The notes under the pieces were generated by a model, which made no database searches, was not told the origin of the DNA, and saw only the letters and a list, made by a program, of their open reading frames with translations. From Vreelandella aquamarina (GTDB lineage Bacteria > Pseudomonadota > Gammaproteobacteria > Pseudomonadales > Halomonadaceae): 64,000 bases of DNA. The stretch lies in NCBI RefSeq assembly GCF_020075495.1, contig NZ_JABYQT010000006.1, positions 62,001 through 126,000 of the forward strand. The letters run 5' to 3'. Of the stretch, positions 45,750 to 53,913 are shown one piece after another. Both the position numbers and the translations under genes were made by a program. Numbering within the stretch: position 1 is the first letter of the stretch; every line of letters begins with the position of its first letter.

Positions 45750-46379
45750 CTACTGATTCGAGGCCATGAGCGTACCGCCGGCGGCCATGAACAGGCCACC
45801 GGTCGCCCGGTTGAACCGCTTGTAGCGGCGCGGGCTCTGGAACCAGCGGCTGATGCTGGCACCCAGTCCCGCATAGGTCGACATCAGCGTGAAGTCGATC
45901 AAAAGCCAGGTCAACGCAAGTATCATGAACTGCATAAGCTGCGGCTGGCTCACGTCGATGAAGTTGGGAAATAGCGCGGCGAAGAAAAGAAGATCCTTGG
46001 GGTTGCTGATGCCCACGGTAAAACCACGCTGAAAGCGCTTGTTGGCGGGCATTGGCGGCGCCTGCTCCGCCGACGGCGAAGCAACCTCGAGACTCGTCGT
46101 ATCGCGCCAGGCGCTGATGCCCAGATAGATCAGATACGCCCCGCCCACCAGCTTCAAAATAGCGAAGGCGGTTTCGGAGGTCGCGAGCACCGCCCCCAAG
46201 CCCAATGAGGAAATCATCATCAGCACCAGAGACGCCGCCACGCCCCCCAGCACCGTGGCCGTGGCCTGCTTTCGGCCGAATTTCAGTCCGTGGCTGGTGC
46301 ACAAAAGCGCCACTGGCCCGGGGAAGATGATCAGGGCGAAAATGACGCCTACGTAGGTCAACCAGGTCAACGCGTCCAC
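45750..46379 (-). CDS. LysE/RhtB-family exporter
   Basis: A 209-residue six-helix exporter. FPGPVALLCTSHGLKFGRKQ (~residues 19-38) is the substrate-pathway motif. FQRGFTVGISNPKDLLFFAA (~111) is the second signature. It starts at a GTG, with AAGGAG 6 nt upstream. It is transcribed in the same direction as the DUF2235 gene, 53 bp away, and may share its transcript. Substrate unknown. Only distantly similar to the other LysE protein in the window (36273-36890). Confidence 0.9.
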   Translation of the reverse strand: MDALTWLTYVGVIFALIIFPGPVALLCTSHGLKFGRKQATATVLGGVAASLVLMMISSLGLGAVLATSETAFAILKLVGGAYLIYLGISAWRDTTSLEVASPSAEQAPPMPANKRFQRGFTVGISNPKDLLFFAALFPNFIDVSQPQLMQFMILALTWLLIDFTLMSTYAGLGASISRWFQSPRRYKRFNRATGGLFMAAGGTLMASNQ

Positions 46380-46513
46380 ACGATACTCCTTGTCTGAATA
46401 ATCCAGCCTTCGCCTTTCAGCGTGGGCGTGGGCCTTTCACCAATGCAGAAAAGCCTCTTATTCAAACACAGGACTGGTCCCGTGTGGTTTTAAAAAACGT
46501 TGGTCAGGCGCAA

Positions 46514-46535
46514 GCGGCGCGGCTTGCCGCGCCGC
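46514..46535 (-). terminator. GC hairpin after MDR oxidoreductase gene
   Basis: A 9-bp stem GCGGCGCGG/CCGCGCCGC with a CTTG loop, just past the stop codon. The T-run on the minus strand lies about a dozen bases farther, so termination efficiency is uncertain. Confidence 0.5.
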
Positions 46536-46542
46536 GCGTCCA

Positions 46543-47616
46543 TCAGGGCCTCAGTGACACGAAGTTGAGCCCGGTCGTCTTCGTAGCGGTGTCGATGGCG
46601 GCTTTGGGGTCGTCGATGCCGACTTCCACCATGCCCACCTGAGGCAGATCGATCAGGCCCGCCTCGATCATGCGCCAGACCGAGAGCACCGTTTCAGGCC
46701 GGTACATGCGCGAGCCGCGGATCGTCAGCCGGCGGCGCAGTACCTCACCATAGGGAACCGGGATGTCCTGGCGTACGCCGCCCATCAGCACCAGGGTACC
46801 GCTATCCCTGAGGGCCGTAAAACCGGCCAGCAGCGGGTTGGCGCTCTCGGCATCGCCCATGGTGTCGATTACCACGTGCACCGCGCCCGCCACCGCGATG
46901 ATCGCGGCGGCGTCCTGCTCGACATCATTGGTCAGTTGAACAGGCACGACGCGCGGGTCGAGCGTGGCCAGCTTCTCGAGTGCGGCTTCGTTACGTCCAA
47001 GCGCAATAACCCGCGAGGCGCCCTTCGCCAGGGCGACCAGCACCGCGGCCCCGCCCATCTGCCCGGTGGCGCCCAGAATCGCCACGATATCGCCCGGCTG
47101 CTGGCCGGACTGCACCACGCCCTCCCCGGCAATCCCGAGCCAGGTCAGAAACGCAAGCCTCCCCGGCTCCTCATAATGCTCCGCGCCGGGTAGCCGGGTA
47201 ACGGCCTCTTTCGGCAGCAGCGCTTTTTGCGCCATGGTGCCGTGTCGCCACCGGGTGCGCATGGCCTCCACCACTTCGGTGCTTTCGCCACGCCCGCCGA
47301 TCTCGCCAAGCCCCATGAGCACGTCTTCGGGGTGGTCGATATCCCCGGACTCCACCAGAGAGTCGAGCGCAACGACATCCCCGACCTCCACGTTGAACAC
47401 ATCATCGGCCTTTTCGCACACCACGCCAACGCCGCCGGCTCCCAGCACGAGCGGCACGGGCAGCGGGATGTCGGTACTGTCGACCATCGCCATCAGGTAG
47501 GCGGGCACGTGAACCGCCCGCACATCCACCACCACAGACCCGGGGCGGCATTCCGGGTCCGGGCGCTCGACACAGGCAAGCGGTGTCTGAAGGGTTTCCT
47601 TGTACCAGGCTTTCAT
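46543..47616 (-). CDS. MDR-superfamily oxidoreductase (zinc-less ADH/quinone reductase type)
   Basis: 357 residues in the medium-chain dehydrogenase fold. GroES-like N-terminal domain (~1-140) and a Rossmann domain with VAILGATGQMGGAAVLVALA (~178). The usual catalytic and structural zinc ligands (C-x-x-H, four-Cys loop) are missing, so it belongs to the zinc-independent branch that includes quinone and enone reductases. AAAGGAG precedes the ATG. Its promoter carries a SoxR box with the 19-bp spacing typical of SoxR targets, so it is probably induced by redox-cycling compounds. Confidence 0.82.
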   Translation of the reverse strand: MKAWYKETLQTPLACVERPDPECRPGSVVVDVRAVHVPAYLMAMVDSTDIPLPVPLVLGAGGVGVVCEKADDVFNVEVGDVVALDSLVESGDIDHPEDVLMGLGEIGGRGESTEVVEAMRTRWRHGTMAQKALLPKEAVTRLPGAEHYEEPGRLAFLTWLGIAGEGVVQSGQQPGDIVAILGATGQMGGAAVLVALAKGASRVIALGRNEAALEKLATLDPRVVPVQLTNDVEQDAAAIIAVAGAVHVVIDTMGDAESANPLLAGFTALRDSGTLVLMGGVRQDIPVPYGEVLRRRLTIRGSRMYRPETVLSVWRMIEAGLIDLPQVGMVEVGIDDPKAAIDTATKTTGLNFVSLRP

Positions 47617-47693
47617 CGGCAGTCACTCCTTTGTTTGAAAGTAACGCGGTTAAGAGAAATGCAGGTTGATGTGCTAAAAACAGCCACGGCACA

Positions 47694-47724
47694 AGGCTAA
47701 GACCTCGACTATAGTTGAGGTCAA
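47694..47724 (-). promoter_or_regulatory. SoxR-box promoter for the MDR oxidoreductase
   Basis: A near-perfect palindrome at 47701-47722 (core ACCTCGACTATAGTTGAGGT) matches the SoxR operator type (CCTCAAGTT-AACTTGAGG) in its arms. On the minus strand it sits between TTGACC (-35, 47719-47724) and TAGCCT (-10, 47694-47699), with a 19-bp spacer, the MerR/SoxR-activated geometry. On the plus strand TTGAGG at 47715 and TAAAAT at 47741-47746 may be the autoregulated soxR promoter. Confidence 0.8.
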
Positions 47725-47806
47725 CAACTTTATTAATTGTTAAAATGCGCGCATCAAAAGCGCTTTGCCCCAGCATTGCTTCAGTAAACTCGAGGTATGA
47801 AGTCTC

Positions 47807-48250
47807 ATGGCTACCGATCTATCCGTGGGAGACGTCGCCAAACGCAGCGGCGTGCGGGTGTCGACGCTTCACTTTTATGAGTCCAAGGGGTTGATTCAGT
47901 CCTGGCGCACCAGCGGCAATCAGCGCCGCTACCCGCGAAGCGTGCTGCGCCGCATTGCGGTGATTCGTATCGCCCAGCGCGCCGGTATTCCGCTGGCGAT
48001 GACCAAAGAGCACCTGGATTCGATTCCGACCGATCGCCAGCTGAGCGCGGCGGATTGGCAAGCGATCACGGCCGCCTGGCGCGAGGAGATCGACCGGCGG
48101 GTGGAGAGCCTGATGCAGCTACGCAACCAGATGGATCGCTGCATTGGCTGTGGCTGCCTATCGCTTGCCGACTGCCCGCTGCGCAACCAGGACGATCACC
48201 TGGCCGAGGAAGGCCCCGGTGCCCGTCTGCTGGTCTCGTCGACCGACTGA
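47807..48250 (+). CDS. soxR: Redox-sensitive transcriptional activator SoxR
   Basis: A 147-residue MerR-family regulator. N-terminal winged HTH ([20 protein letters not shown], then [20 protein letters not shown]), a dimerisation helix, and the [2Fe-2S] ligand motif [13 protein letters not shown] (C-x2-C-x-C-x5-C, ~residues 119-131). [19 protein letters not shown] is the normal C-terminus. Oxidation of the cluster by redox-cycling drugs or NO activates target promoters. No soxS is present; outside the enterics SoxR acts directly, and the SoxR box upstream shows a likely direct target. Confidence 0.95.
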   Translation: MATDLSVGDVAKRSGVRVSTLHFYESKGLIQSWRTSGNQRRYPRSVLRRIAVIRIAQRAGIPLAMTKEHLDSIPTDRQLSAADWQAITAAWREEIDRRVESLMQLRNQMDRCIGCGCLSLADCPLRNQDDHLAEEGPGARLLVSSTD

Positions 48251-48350
48251 CGCGACGCCAGGCGCCAGACCGTCGTTTGGAAAGGCGTGAGAAACCGGGT
48301 AGGGTCATCGATCACCCGTTCAAGCTCGTCATGAGAAAAAGGGAGTTTTC

Positions 48351-49286
48351 ATGAAACGTCACGCAACGCTTGCCCTACCCTTGAGTCTTTTCGCCGGCGC
48401 CCTTGTTGTCCAGACCGCCCAGGCCGATACCTCGGCGCTTTCGCAGCAGCTAAAGGATCTCGAATCGTTTCAGGTCATCGCCCATCGCGGTGCCAGCGGC
48501 CACGCGCCAGAGAGCAGCATGGCGGCACTGGAACTCGCCCACGCCTGGGGCGCGGACTACCTGGAGCTGGATATCCAGATGACGTCTGATGGCGAGCTGG
48601 TCGCCTTTCACGACGATACCCTCGAGCGTACCAGCAACGGCGAAGGCCATATCAACGATCACACGCTTGCCGAACTCAAGGATCTCGACGCCGGCAGCTG
48701 GTTCAACGACGCCCACCCGGAACTGGCCGATTCCGCCTTCGAAGGCGCTCACATTCTGACCCTCGAAGAGGTGTTCAACCGCTTCGGCACGGACGCCCGC
48801 TACTATCTGGAAACCAAGTCTCCCGACCTCAACCCGGGCGTGGAAGAGGGCCTGGTTCGCCGGCTGGAAGCCTATGACATGATCGAGACCGGCCGGGTGC
48901 TGATACAGTCCTTCGATCAGGAAAGCCTTTTGAAGATTCACGAGCTGAACCCGGACATTCCGCTGATTCAGCTGGTGTGGTACTCCCCAGGCGATGAAGA
49001 TCCCGAGCGCCGGGAAGAGTGGACCGGCGTCACCCCGGGCCCGGAGCGCATCACCGACGAGGACTTCCAGGCCGTGGCCGACTACGCCGTGGGCCTTGGT
49101 ACCAACGCCTACTACGAAGGCGAGGCGATGATCGACGAAGGCTTCGTTCGCCAGGCCCAACAAAACGATCTGGCGGTCCACGTCTATACGATCAACGACC
49201 CCGAGGAGATGCAGCAACTCATCGACTGGGGCGTGAACGGTTTGTTCACCGACTACCCGGACCGGCTGATCGAGCTGACCGAGTAA
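48351..49286 (+). CDS. Secreted glycerophosphodiester phosphodiesterase
   Basis: 311 residues. Signal peptide ~1-26 (MKRHATLALPLSLFAGALVV...QAD). GDPD TIM barrel with the active-site motif VIAHRGASGHAPESS (~residues 42-56, catalytic His and Arg). Metal-binding YLELDIQMTSDGELVAFHDD (~75-94) contains the second catalytic His. Hydrolyses deacylated phospholipids to glycerol-3-phosphate and alcohol in the periplasm. GGGAG precedes the ATG. It is a stand-alone gene; glpT is not nearby. Confidence 0.92.
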   Translation: MKRHATLALPLSLFAGALVVQTAQADTSALSQQLKDLESFQVIAHRGASGHAPESSMAALELAHAWGADYLELDIQMTSDGELVAFHDDTLERTSNGEGHINDHTLAELKDLDAGSWFNDAHPELADSAFEGAHILTLEEVFNRFGTDARYYLETKSPDLNPGVEEGLVRRLEAYDMIETGRVLIQSFDQESLLKIHELNPDIPLIQLVWYSPGDEDPERREEWTGVTPGPERITDEDFQAVADYAVGLGTNAYYEGEAMIDEGFVRQAQQNDLAVHVYTINDPEEMQQLIDWGVNGLFTDYPDRLIELTE

Positions 49287-49295
49287 CCTCCTCCC

Positions 49296-49315
49296 CGCCC
49301 GGCCCGCGCCGGGCG
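49296..49315. terminator. GC hairpin between convergent genes
   Basis: An 8-bp stem CGCCCGGC/GCCGGGCG with a CCGC loop, between the glycerophosphodiesterase and the aldolase gene. No T-run on either side, so it is a weak call. Confidence 0.45.
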
Positions 49316-49330
49316 CCCAGAAACGTTTGC

Positions 49331-50215
49331 CTACAGCCGCTCGATGATCTGCTCGACCTGTCGGCGCGCCTCGCCCTGCAGGGTCTTGAGCGGCATCGGC
49401 AGGCTCGGGCTACTCACGACCCCCAACACTTCGGCCACGGTCGCGATGACGCGAAGGCTTCCGCCCTGCTCGCGGTAAAGCGCCCACAGCGGCTCGAGCT
49501 CGTTTGAAAGCCTCAGCGCCGTTTCACTATCGCCCGCCTGGGCGGCGCGGGTGATCGCCAATGCCCGCTGCGGAAAGAGCCCGCCGAGCACCGAGTACCA
49601 GGCCTGGCACCCGGCGCAGAGCCCGACCGCCGCAACCGGATCGCCGCTGATGCCGAGCGTAACGTCCTCCGGAATCAGCGCGCGAAGCCGTTCGATGCGC
49701 GCCCGGGCCTCTTCGATATCCCCGGCCACCGGCGGTATCTTGATCGACTTCACTTTTGAGAGCGCGGCGATGCGCCCGTGCAGCTCGTCGCTTAAGGAGA
49801 AATGCGTGGTGCCGGGGTTGTCGTAGACGCAAAGCGGCACGTCGAGGGCGTCGCACACCGCCTCGTAGTGGCCGAACACTTCGTCCTCGGTGAGCGTCTG
49901 GTAGGACACCGGCGCCAGCAGCACCCCGCTCGCGCCCGCTTTCTGGGCGTCTTCTGCCAGCTCGAGCACCGCGCGGGTGGAAAGCGCCCCGATACCGGCC
50001 ACCACCGGCACGCCACCTGCGTTTTCCACCGCCAGGTGAATCACGCGGGCGCGCTCTTCGCGCGACAGGTACATGTAGTTGCCGGTCGAGCCCAGCACGC
50101 CAATGGAATCCACCCGTGCGGTGGCCAACCGCTGTACCAGGCCAACGAATTCGTCTTCGCGAATGCCCTGCTCGCTCATGGGCGTCAAGGGAAAGGCGCT
50201 GAGACCTGTGAACAT
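49331..50215 (-). CDS. DapA-family aldolase (dihydrodipicolinate synthase / NAL superfamily)
   Basis: A 294-residue class-I aldolase TIM barrel. Conserved LGSTGNYMYLSREERARVI (~residues 43-61), VPLCVYDNPGTTHF with catalytic Tyr (~130), and KVKSIKIPPVAGD with the Schiff-base Lys (~160). Opens with MFTGLSAFPLTPMSEQGI, typical of the family. The PNT/PGTT loop is altered relative to true DapA, and the gene is away from lysine genes, so a catabolic keto-acid lyase is more likely. Start at 50215 has GAGG 9 nt upstream; an earlier ATG would add 26 unrelated residues. Confidence 0.85.
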   Translation of the reverse strand: MFTGLSAFPLTPMSEQGIREDEFVGLVQRLATARVDSIGVLGSTGNYMYLSREERARVIHLAVENAGGVPVVAGIGALSTRAVLELAEDAQKAGASGVLLAPVSYQTLTEDEVFGHYEAVCDALDVPLCVYDNPGTTHFSLSDELHGRIAALSKVKSIKIPPVAGDIEEARARIERLRALIPEDVTLGISGDPVAAVGLCAGCQAWYSVLGGLFPQRALAITRAAQAGDSETALRLSNELEPLWALYREQGGSLRVIATVAEVLGVVSSPSLPMPLKTLQGEARRQVEQIIERL

Positions 50216-50307
50216 GGGCAATGTCCTCTGTATGAAAGTGGGCGCTGCTCGCGTCGTCCTGAAACGCTGGCGAGCAGGTATCAGATACTCCATCGAACGG
50301 CAGCGCT

Positions 50308-51195
50308 CTACCCCTTTAGCCGCTCCTCGTGGGTTTTGACATAATCAGGATCGATCAACTTGCGCAGCTTCAGGCACAGGAAATAGACCAGCGACCCGGC
50401 GGCGAAGGCGATGGCAATGGGCACGATGATGACCAGCATGACGGTAAAAAACCCGAGCCCGTAAGACCGGGCGAGCGGGTCGGCGTAACCGATCATCAAT
50501 ACCAGGCTCAACAGTATCGAAGGGCCGACGATCAACGCCTGGGCCAGAAAGTAGCGATAGAAATAGCCGCGGCCGTATCGTTTGTAGACACCGTCGATGT
50601 CGACCTTGATCTCATTCCCCTCTTCGCTTTCGAGCTTGAGCAGTATGGCCTCGCGCTTTTTCTTCAACGCCAGTGGCGTCCCCTCAAACGTCTCATAAGA
50701 CAGCTCGACCACGTGCGCCTCGAAGGGCTTCCCGACAAAGGGCATGAAGGTGTATTCCGTATCCAGTGGCCTGATGAACTCAAACTCGCCAATGCTGTGG
50801 AAATACAGAGTGGTTCTGCCGTTATAGGTGGCGTAGCTAACCGCCTGCTGCTCCATCACACCCCTGATCATCGTCACGTGAGCCGCCGTCTTGAGCCTTC
50901 GCCTGGTGCCTTCACGGATCATCCCCCGCGCGACATACCCCAGAAGCCCGGTCGTTGCCGCCGCGATCAAAAAGCCCACGATCTGAAAGCGGATCAAAAG
51001 CCCCAGCATGAGCACTAAAAGCGCGATGCCCATCAGCCCGAACACGGCGCCGACGATGGCCGTTACGTGAAGCCCCATACGCTTGTAAAGCGCCACCTGG
51101 CGAACGTGAAACCGCTCGTTGGGCGTCATGGTACGCTCACCGACCGTGCTTGCCTCGTGGATGGCGGCCTCGTCCTCTTTTAGCTTTTTAGTCAC
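50308..51195 (-). CDS. Four-helix membrane protein of unknown function (paralogue A)
   Basis: 295 residues, GTG start. Two N-terminal helices (~42-66 IVGAVFGLMGIALLVLMLGL and ~70-92), a soluble middle of ~110 residues and two C-terminal helices (~213-236 and ~247-273), then a charged tail ending KTHEERLKG. The middle holds LYFHSIGEFEFIRPLDTEYT and EIKVDIDGVYKRYGRGYF. It aligns with the neighbouring 284-residue protein along its whole length (KVDIDGVYKRYGR / LINLDGAFEKYGR; LRKLIDPD / LRKGLDPD). I do not recognise the family. Third gene of a three-gene run on the minus strand. Confidence 0.75.
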   Translation of the reverse strand: MTKKLKEDEAAIHEASTVGERTMTPNERFHVRQVALYKRMGLHVTAIVGAVFGLMGIALLVLMLGLLIRFQIVGFLIAAATTGLLGYVARGMIREGTRRRLKTAAHVTMIRGVMEQQAVSYATYNGRTTLYFHSIGEFEFIRPLDTEYTFMPFVGKPFEAHVVELSYETFEGTPLALKKKREAILLKLESEEGNEIKVDIDGVYKRYGRGYFYRYFLAQALIVGPSILLSLVLMIGYADPLARSYGLGFFTVMLVIIVPIAIAFAAGSLVYFLCLKLRKLIDPDYVKTHEERLKG

Positions 51196-51223
51196 GGTCT
51201 CTTATTCCCTCTTCCTTTCTACC

Positions 51224-52078
51224 CTAGCCCTTGAGAATCTCTTCCGGCGTCAAACTCTGGGAATCAGGGTCCAGCCCCTTTCTCAGTTTCTTGTAGAGGT
51301 AGTCGAGCAACTCGTACATCAAGCCTCCCGCAATAATGGAGATCACCATGATTCCCAAGAGCGCCCAGAACGTGAAGAGCTCGAATTTCACGATGAAATA
51401 GAACGCGAGCCCGAGGCTCAGGAGCATGGGCGGGAGGCTGAGAAGATTGAAGCGTCTGGCCTGGCGTTTGAACACCTTTCGCCCGTACTTCTCAAAAGCG
51501 CCGTCGAGGTTGATCAGGTCGCTCGCGTTGTCCCGGTCTTTCAAATTGAAGAGCAGCGCCTCGTCGATTCCCTTATAGCGTTTGCCCAAATTCAGCGGTG
51601 GAGACATCCGTAGAAAGAGGGCGTGAGCCTCGATGACATGGCTATTCAACTTCTCGAGGAGGTCATACGAGCCTGGCGGGCCGTGCAGCAGCGCGTTGCC
51701 GATGTAATATTCGTTGACGTAGTTAACGACGCCCGCATTGCTGGGCACGCGCTTTTTGCGAATGGTCAGGATGCCCCGGATGATGGAAACCCGCGGGTCG
51801 AAGCGCACCCGGCGTTTATAGCCCAGCCAGAACATCCAGATACCGGCCATCATCGGAGCCAACGTCAAAAACGCGATGAGCGAAAACCCGATCCAATCGA
51901 GCGTTAGCGTATCCATGCTGAAGGCGATCGGAAGCCCCGCCCCCAGGCAAAACGTGATAACGCCGCTGCCCATCAAAAACCAGAAGAGGTAGCGATGCCC
52001 CGCCACGACTTTTTTCGCATAGGCGTATTCGTGATCGGTCATCAAGCGCTCGTCGATGATCGCGCCATGATAGGTCAT
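51224..52078 (-). CDS. Four-helix membrane protein of unknown function (paralogue B)
   Basis: 284 residues with the same layout as its downstream neighbour. Two N-terminal helices (LFWFLMGSGVITFCLGAGLP and IGFSLIAFLTLAPMMAGIWM), a soluble middle with SIIRGILTIRKKRVPSNAG and HVIEAHALFLRMSPPLNLGK, two C-terminal helices, and a tail ending LTPEEILKG. GGGGAGGGG precedes the ATG. Separated by 28 bp from paralogue A and by 60 bp from the 134-residue protein, suggesting one transcript. Tandem duplication and divergence is the simplest origin. Confidence 0.75.
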   Translation of the reverse strand: MTYHGAIIDERLMTDHEYAYAKKVVAGHRYLFWFLMGSGVITFCLGAGLPIAFSMDTLTLDWIGFSLIAFLTLAPMMAGIWMFWLGYKRRVRFDPRVSIIRGILTIRKKRVPSNAGVVNYVNEYYIGNALLHGPPGSYDLLEKLNSHVIEAHALFLRMSPPLNLGKRYKGIDEALLFNLKDRDNASDLINLDGAFEKYGRKVFKRQARRFNLLSLPPMLLSLGLAFYFIVKFELFTFWALLGIMVISIIAGGLMYELLDYLYKKLRKGLDPDSQSLTPEEILKG

Positions 52079-52138
52079 TGAAAGCCCCTCCCCGGGCGCC
52101 GGATTGGATCGATCGAAGCTTGAAGGTAAAAGCCGGGA

Positions 52139-52543
52139 TCAGCTCTTGAAGGGGCGGTGCTTTTCATACAAGAACTCGACGGAGTGCTCGAAGAGCTCCT
52201 GAATCTGCGTCCTGGCGGTGTCAGGGGTCACAAGATAGAAGTGTCGGATCAGCGCCTTGCGGCCCAGCAGATTGAAAACGCCTTTTTTAGCGACGATGGA
52301 AAGATCGAGAATGCCCTTGTCCGCCTCAACGGGAATGAAATGGTAGTGCGCGTGCTGGCCCTTGAGATCGCCCAGCAGGAACTCCAAACCTCCCCCGCTG
52401 CCCAGCTCCTCGAACATGTCGGCTTCGTGCTGGTAAGGGTACTGATCGATGATGTCGCTCGCTTTTTCGAAGCGGTCGGTGGTGAGCCGACGATGAACGA
52501 ACTCACGATCATCGTTGTAGTGGGAGTAGATGATTTGAACCAT
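52139..52543 (-). CDS. 134-residue cytosolic protein of unknown function
   Basis: Starts MVQIIYSHYNDDREFVHRRL and ends FLYEKHRPFKS. Soluble, mixed alpha/beta prediction, with no signal peptide. A Gly-rich segment (ELGSGGGLEFLLGDLKGQHA) and a hydrophobic beta stretch (ILDLSIVAKKGVFNLLGRKA) stand out. No known family recognised. It heads the run with the two paralogous membrane proteins. Its weak ribosome-binding site (CAGG) lies within the right arm of a long inverted repeat. Confidence 0.7.
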   Translation of the reverse strand: MVQIIYSHYNDDREFVHRRLTTDRFEKASDIIDQYPYQHEADMFEELGSGGGLEFLLGDLKGQHAHYHFIPVEADKGILDLSIVAKKGVFNLLGRKALIRHFYLVTPDTARTQIQELFEHSVEFLYEKHRPFKS

Positions 52544-52547
52544 CGAG

Positions 52548-52606
52548 CAGCCTGCGGGTGGATATAATTAAGACGCTCATTATATACCACTTGGCCCCGC
52601 AGGCTG
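52548..52606. promoter_or_regulatory. 59-bp inverted repeat with facing TATAAT boxes
   Basis: Outer arms CAGCCTGCGGG (52548-52558) and CCCGCAGGCTG (52596-52606) pair perfectly over 11 bp. Inner ATATAAT/ATTATAT pair as well. TATAAT occurs on each strand (52563-52568 plus; 52579-52584 minus). On the minus strand the second could start the transcript of the 134-residue gene. In read-through RNA from the SDR gene the hairpin would cover that gene's ribosome-binding site. Confidence 0.55.
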
Positions 52607-52614
52607 ACATGCCC

Positions 52615-53664
52615 TTACGGCTGGCCGCTACCGCCTGCCGCACCGTATACGTGCCCGGTGGTGAAGCTGGATTCCTGAGAGGCGAGCAGCACATACACGC
52701 CGGAAAGCTCCACAGGTTGGCCCGGACGCCCCATGGGCGTATCTTCGCCAAAGTTCTGCACGGCCTCATCAGGCTGGCCACCACTGGGTTGTAGCGGGGT
52801 CCAGAACGGCCCTGGTGCCACGGCGTTGACGCGAATACCCTGCTCCGCAACCTGCTTGGCAAGCGCCTTGGTAAACGCGATGATTGCCGCCTTGGTCATG
52901 GAGTAGTCGAGCAGGATCTTGGGTGGGTCGTAGGCCACGACCGACGACGTATTGATAATCGACGCACCAGCTTCGAGATGTGGCATGGCCGCCTGGGTAA
53001 TCCAGTACATGGCGTACAGGTTGGTCTTCATGGTGGCATCGAAGTCATCGTGAGAGATCTCGGTGATCGACGGTTTCCACTGCTGGCGCGCGGCGTTGTT
53101 GACCAGGATATCCAGACCACCCAGCTGCTCTACTGCTGTTTCCACCAGTTCACGGCAGAACGCTTCATCGCGAATGTCACCGGGGATCGCCACCGCCGTG
53201 CGCCCTTCGGCTTCGATCAGCTCGATCACTTCGCGGGCATCGGACTCTTCGGCATCCAGATAGTTGATCGCCACGTCCGCCCCTTCGCGGGCGTAGGCGA
53301 TGGCAGCGGCGCGTCCGATACCGGAGTCGCCGCCGGTGATCAGCGCCTTGCGGCCTTCCAGGCGCCCGCTTCCGCGGTAGCTCTCCTCGCCGTGATCCGG
53401 GCGCGGGTCCATTTCACTGGCAAGACCGGGCCATTCCTGGGGCTGATTGGGAAACGAGGGTGACGGATACTGTGTGGTAGGGTCCTGTTTCTCTGCCATG
53501 GAGCCTCCTGCTGCGCTGGCGTTGCTTGAATTACCTGAATTGCCTGATGCCTGCGAGGAGGATGACTGGGCAAACGCAGGTGCCGCCATTGCCGCAGCCA
53601 TACCGGTCGCCAAGCCACCGACAACGCGACGACGTGTAGGATCAAACGTATTGATGGGTTTCAC
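52615..53664 (-). CDS. YghA-like SDR oxidoreductase with Tat leader
   Basis: 349 residues from a GTG at 53664 preceded by GGGAGG. Residues 1-35 look like a twin-arginine signal (FDPTRRRVVGGLATGMAAAM...APAFA). A Ser/Asn/Gly/Ala-rich linker of about 20 residues follows. From residue 56 the protein is a full YghA/general-stress SDR: ALITGGDSGIGRAAAIAYAR (NAD(P) loop), ILVNNAARQQ, INTSSVVAY and the catalytic YSMTKAA. A second ATG at 53499, with AGGAGG four bases before it, would yield a 294-residue protein without the leader. Probably reduces aldehydes or ketones in stress. Confidence 0.85.
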   Translation of the reverse strand: MKPINTFDPTRRRVVGGLATGMAAAMAAPAFAQSSSSQASGNSGNSSNASAAGGSMAEKQDPTTQYPSPSFPNQPQEWPGLASEMDPRPDHGEESYRGSGRLEGRKALITGGDSGIGRAAAIAYAREGADVAINYLDAEESDAREVIELIEAEGRTAVAIPGDIRDEAFCRELVETAVEQLGGLDILVNNAARQQWKPSITEISHDDFDATMKTNLYAMYWITQAAMPHLEAGASIINTSSVVAYDPPKILLDYSMTKAAIIAFTKALAKQVAEQGIRVNAVAPGPFWTPLQPSGGQPDEAVQNFGEDTPMGRPGQPVELSGVYVLLASQESSFTTGHVYGAAGGSGQP

Positions 53665-53855
53665 GTTAACCTCCCTGTTTAAACAGTGTTTGCAATGGCC
53701 CAAGCCGCTTCGGCGAAGACTGAGCATACGAGCCGAAACGAAGACTCTATTGACTTTAGTCGCAATCACTTCGATTACAAACCGGCCCAGACCAGCAGGA
53801 AATTAAATGGGGATAGAACGCAGGCCTGGTGCCATTGTGTCCCCAGATGCAATAA

Positions 53856-53879
53856 CCCCCGGCCGCATGGGCCAGGGGC
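53856..53879 (-). terminator. Hairpin after 89-residue gene
   Basis: CCCC-GGCC pairs with GGCC-A-GGGG with a one-base bulge. On the minus strand it is followed by TTATTGC. A moderate terminator. Confidence 0.5.
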
Positions 53880-53913
53880 TGGAGAACGCATCCATCGTTG
53901 AAACTGATACAGG

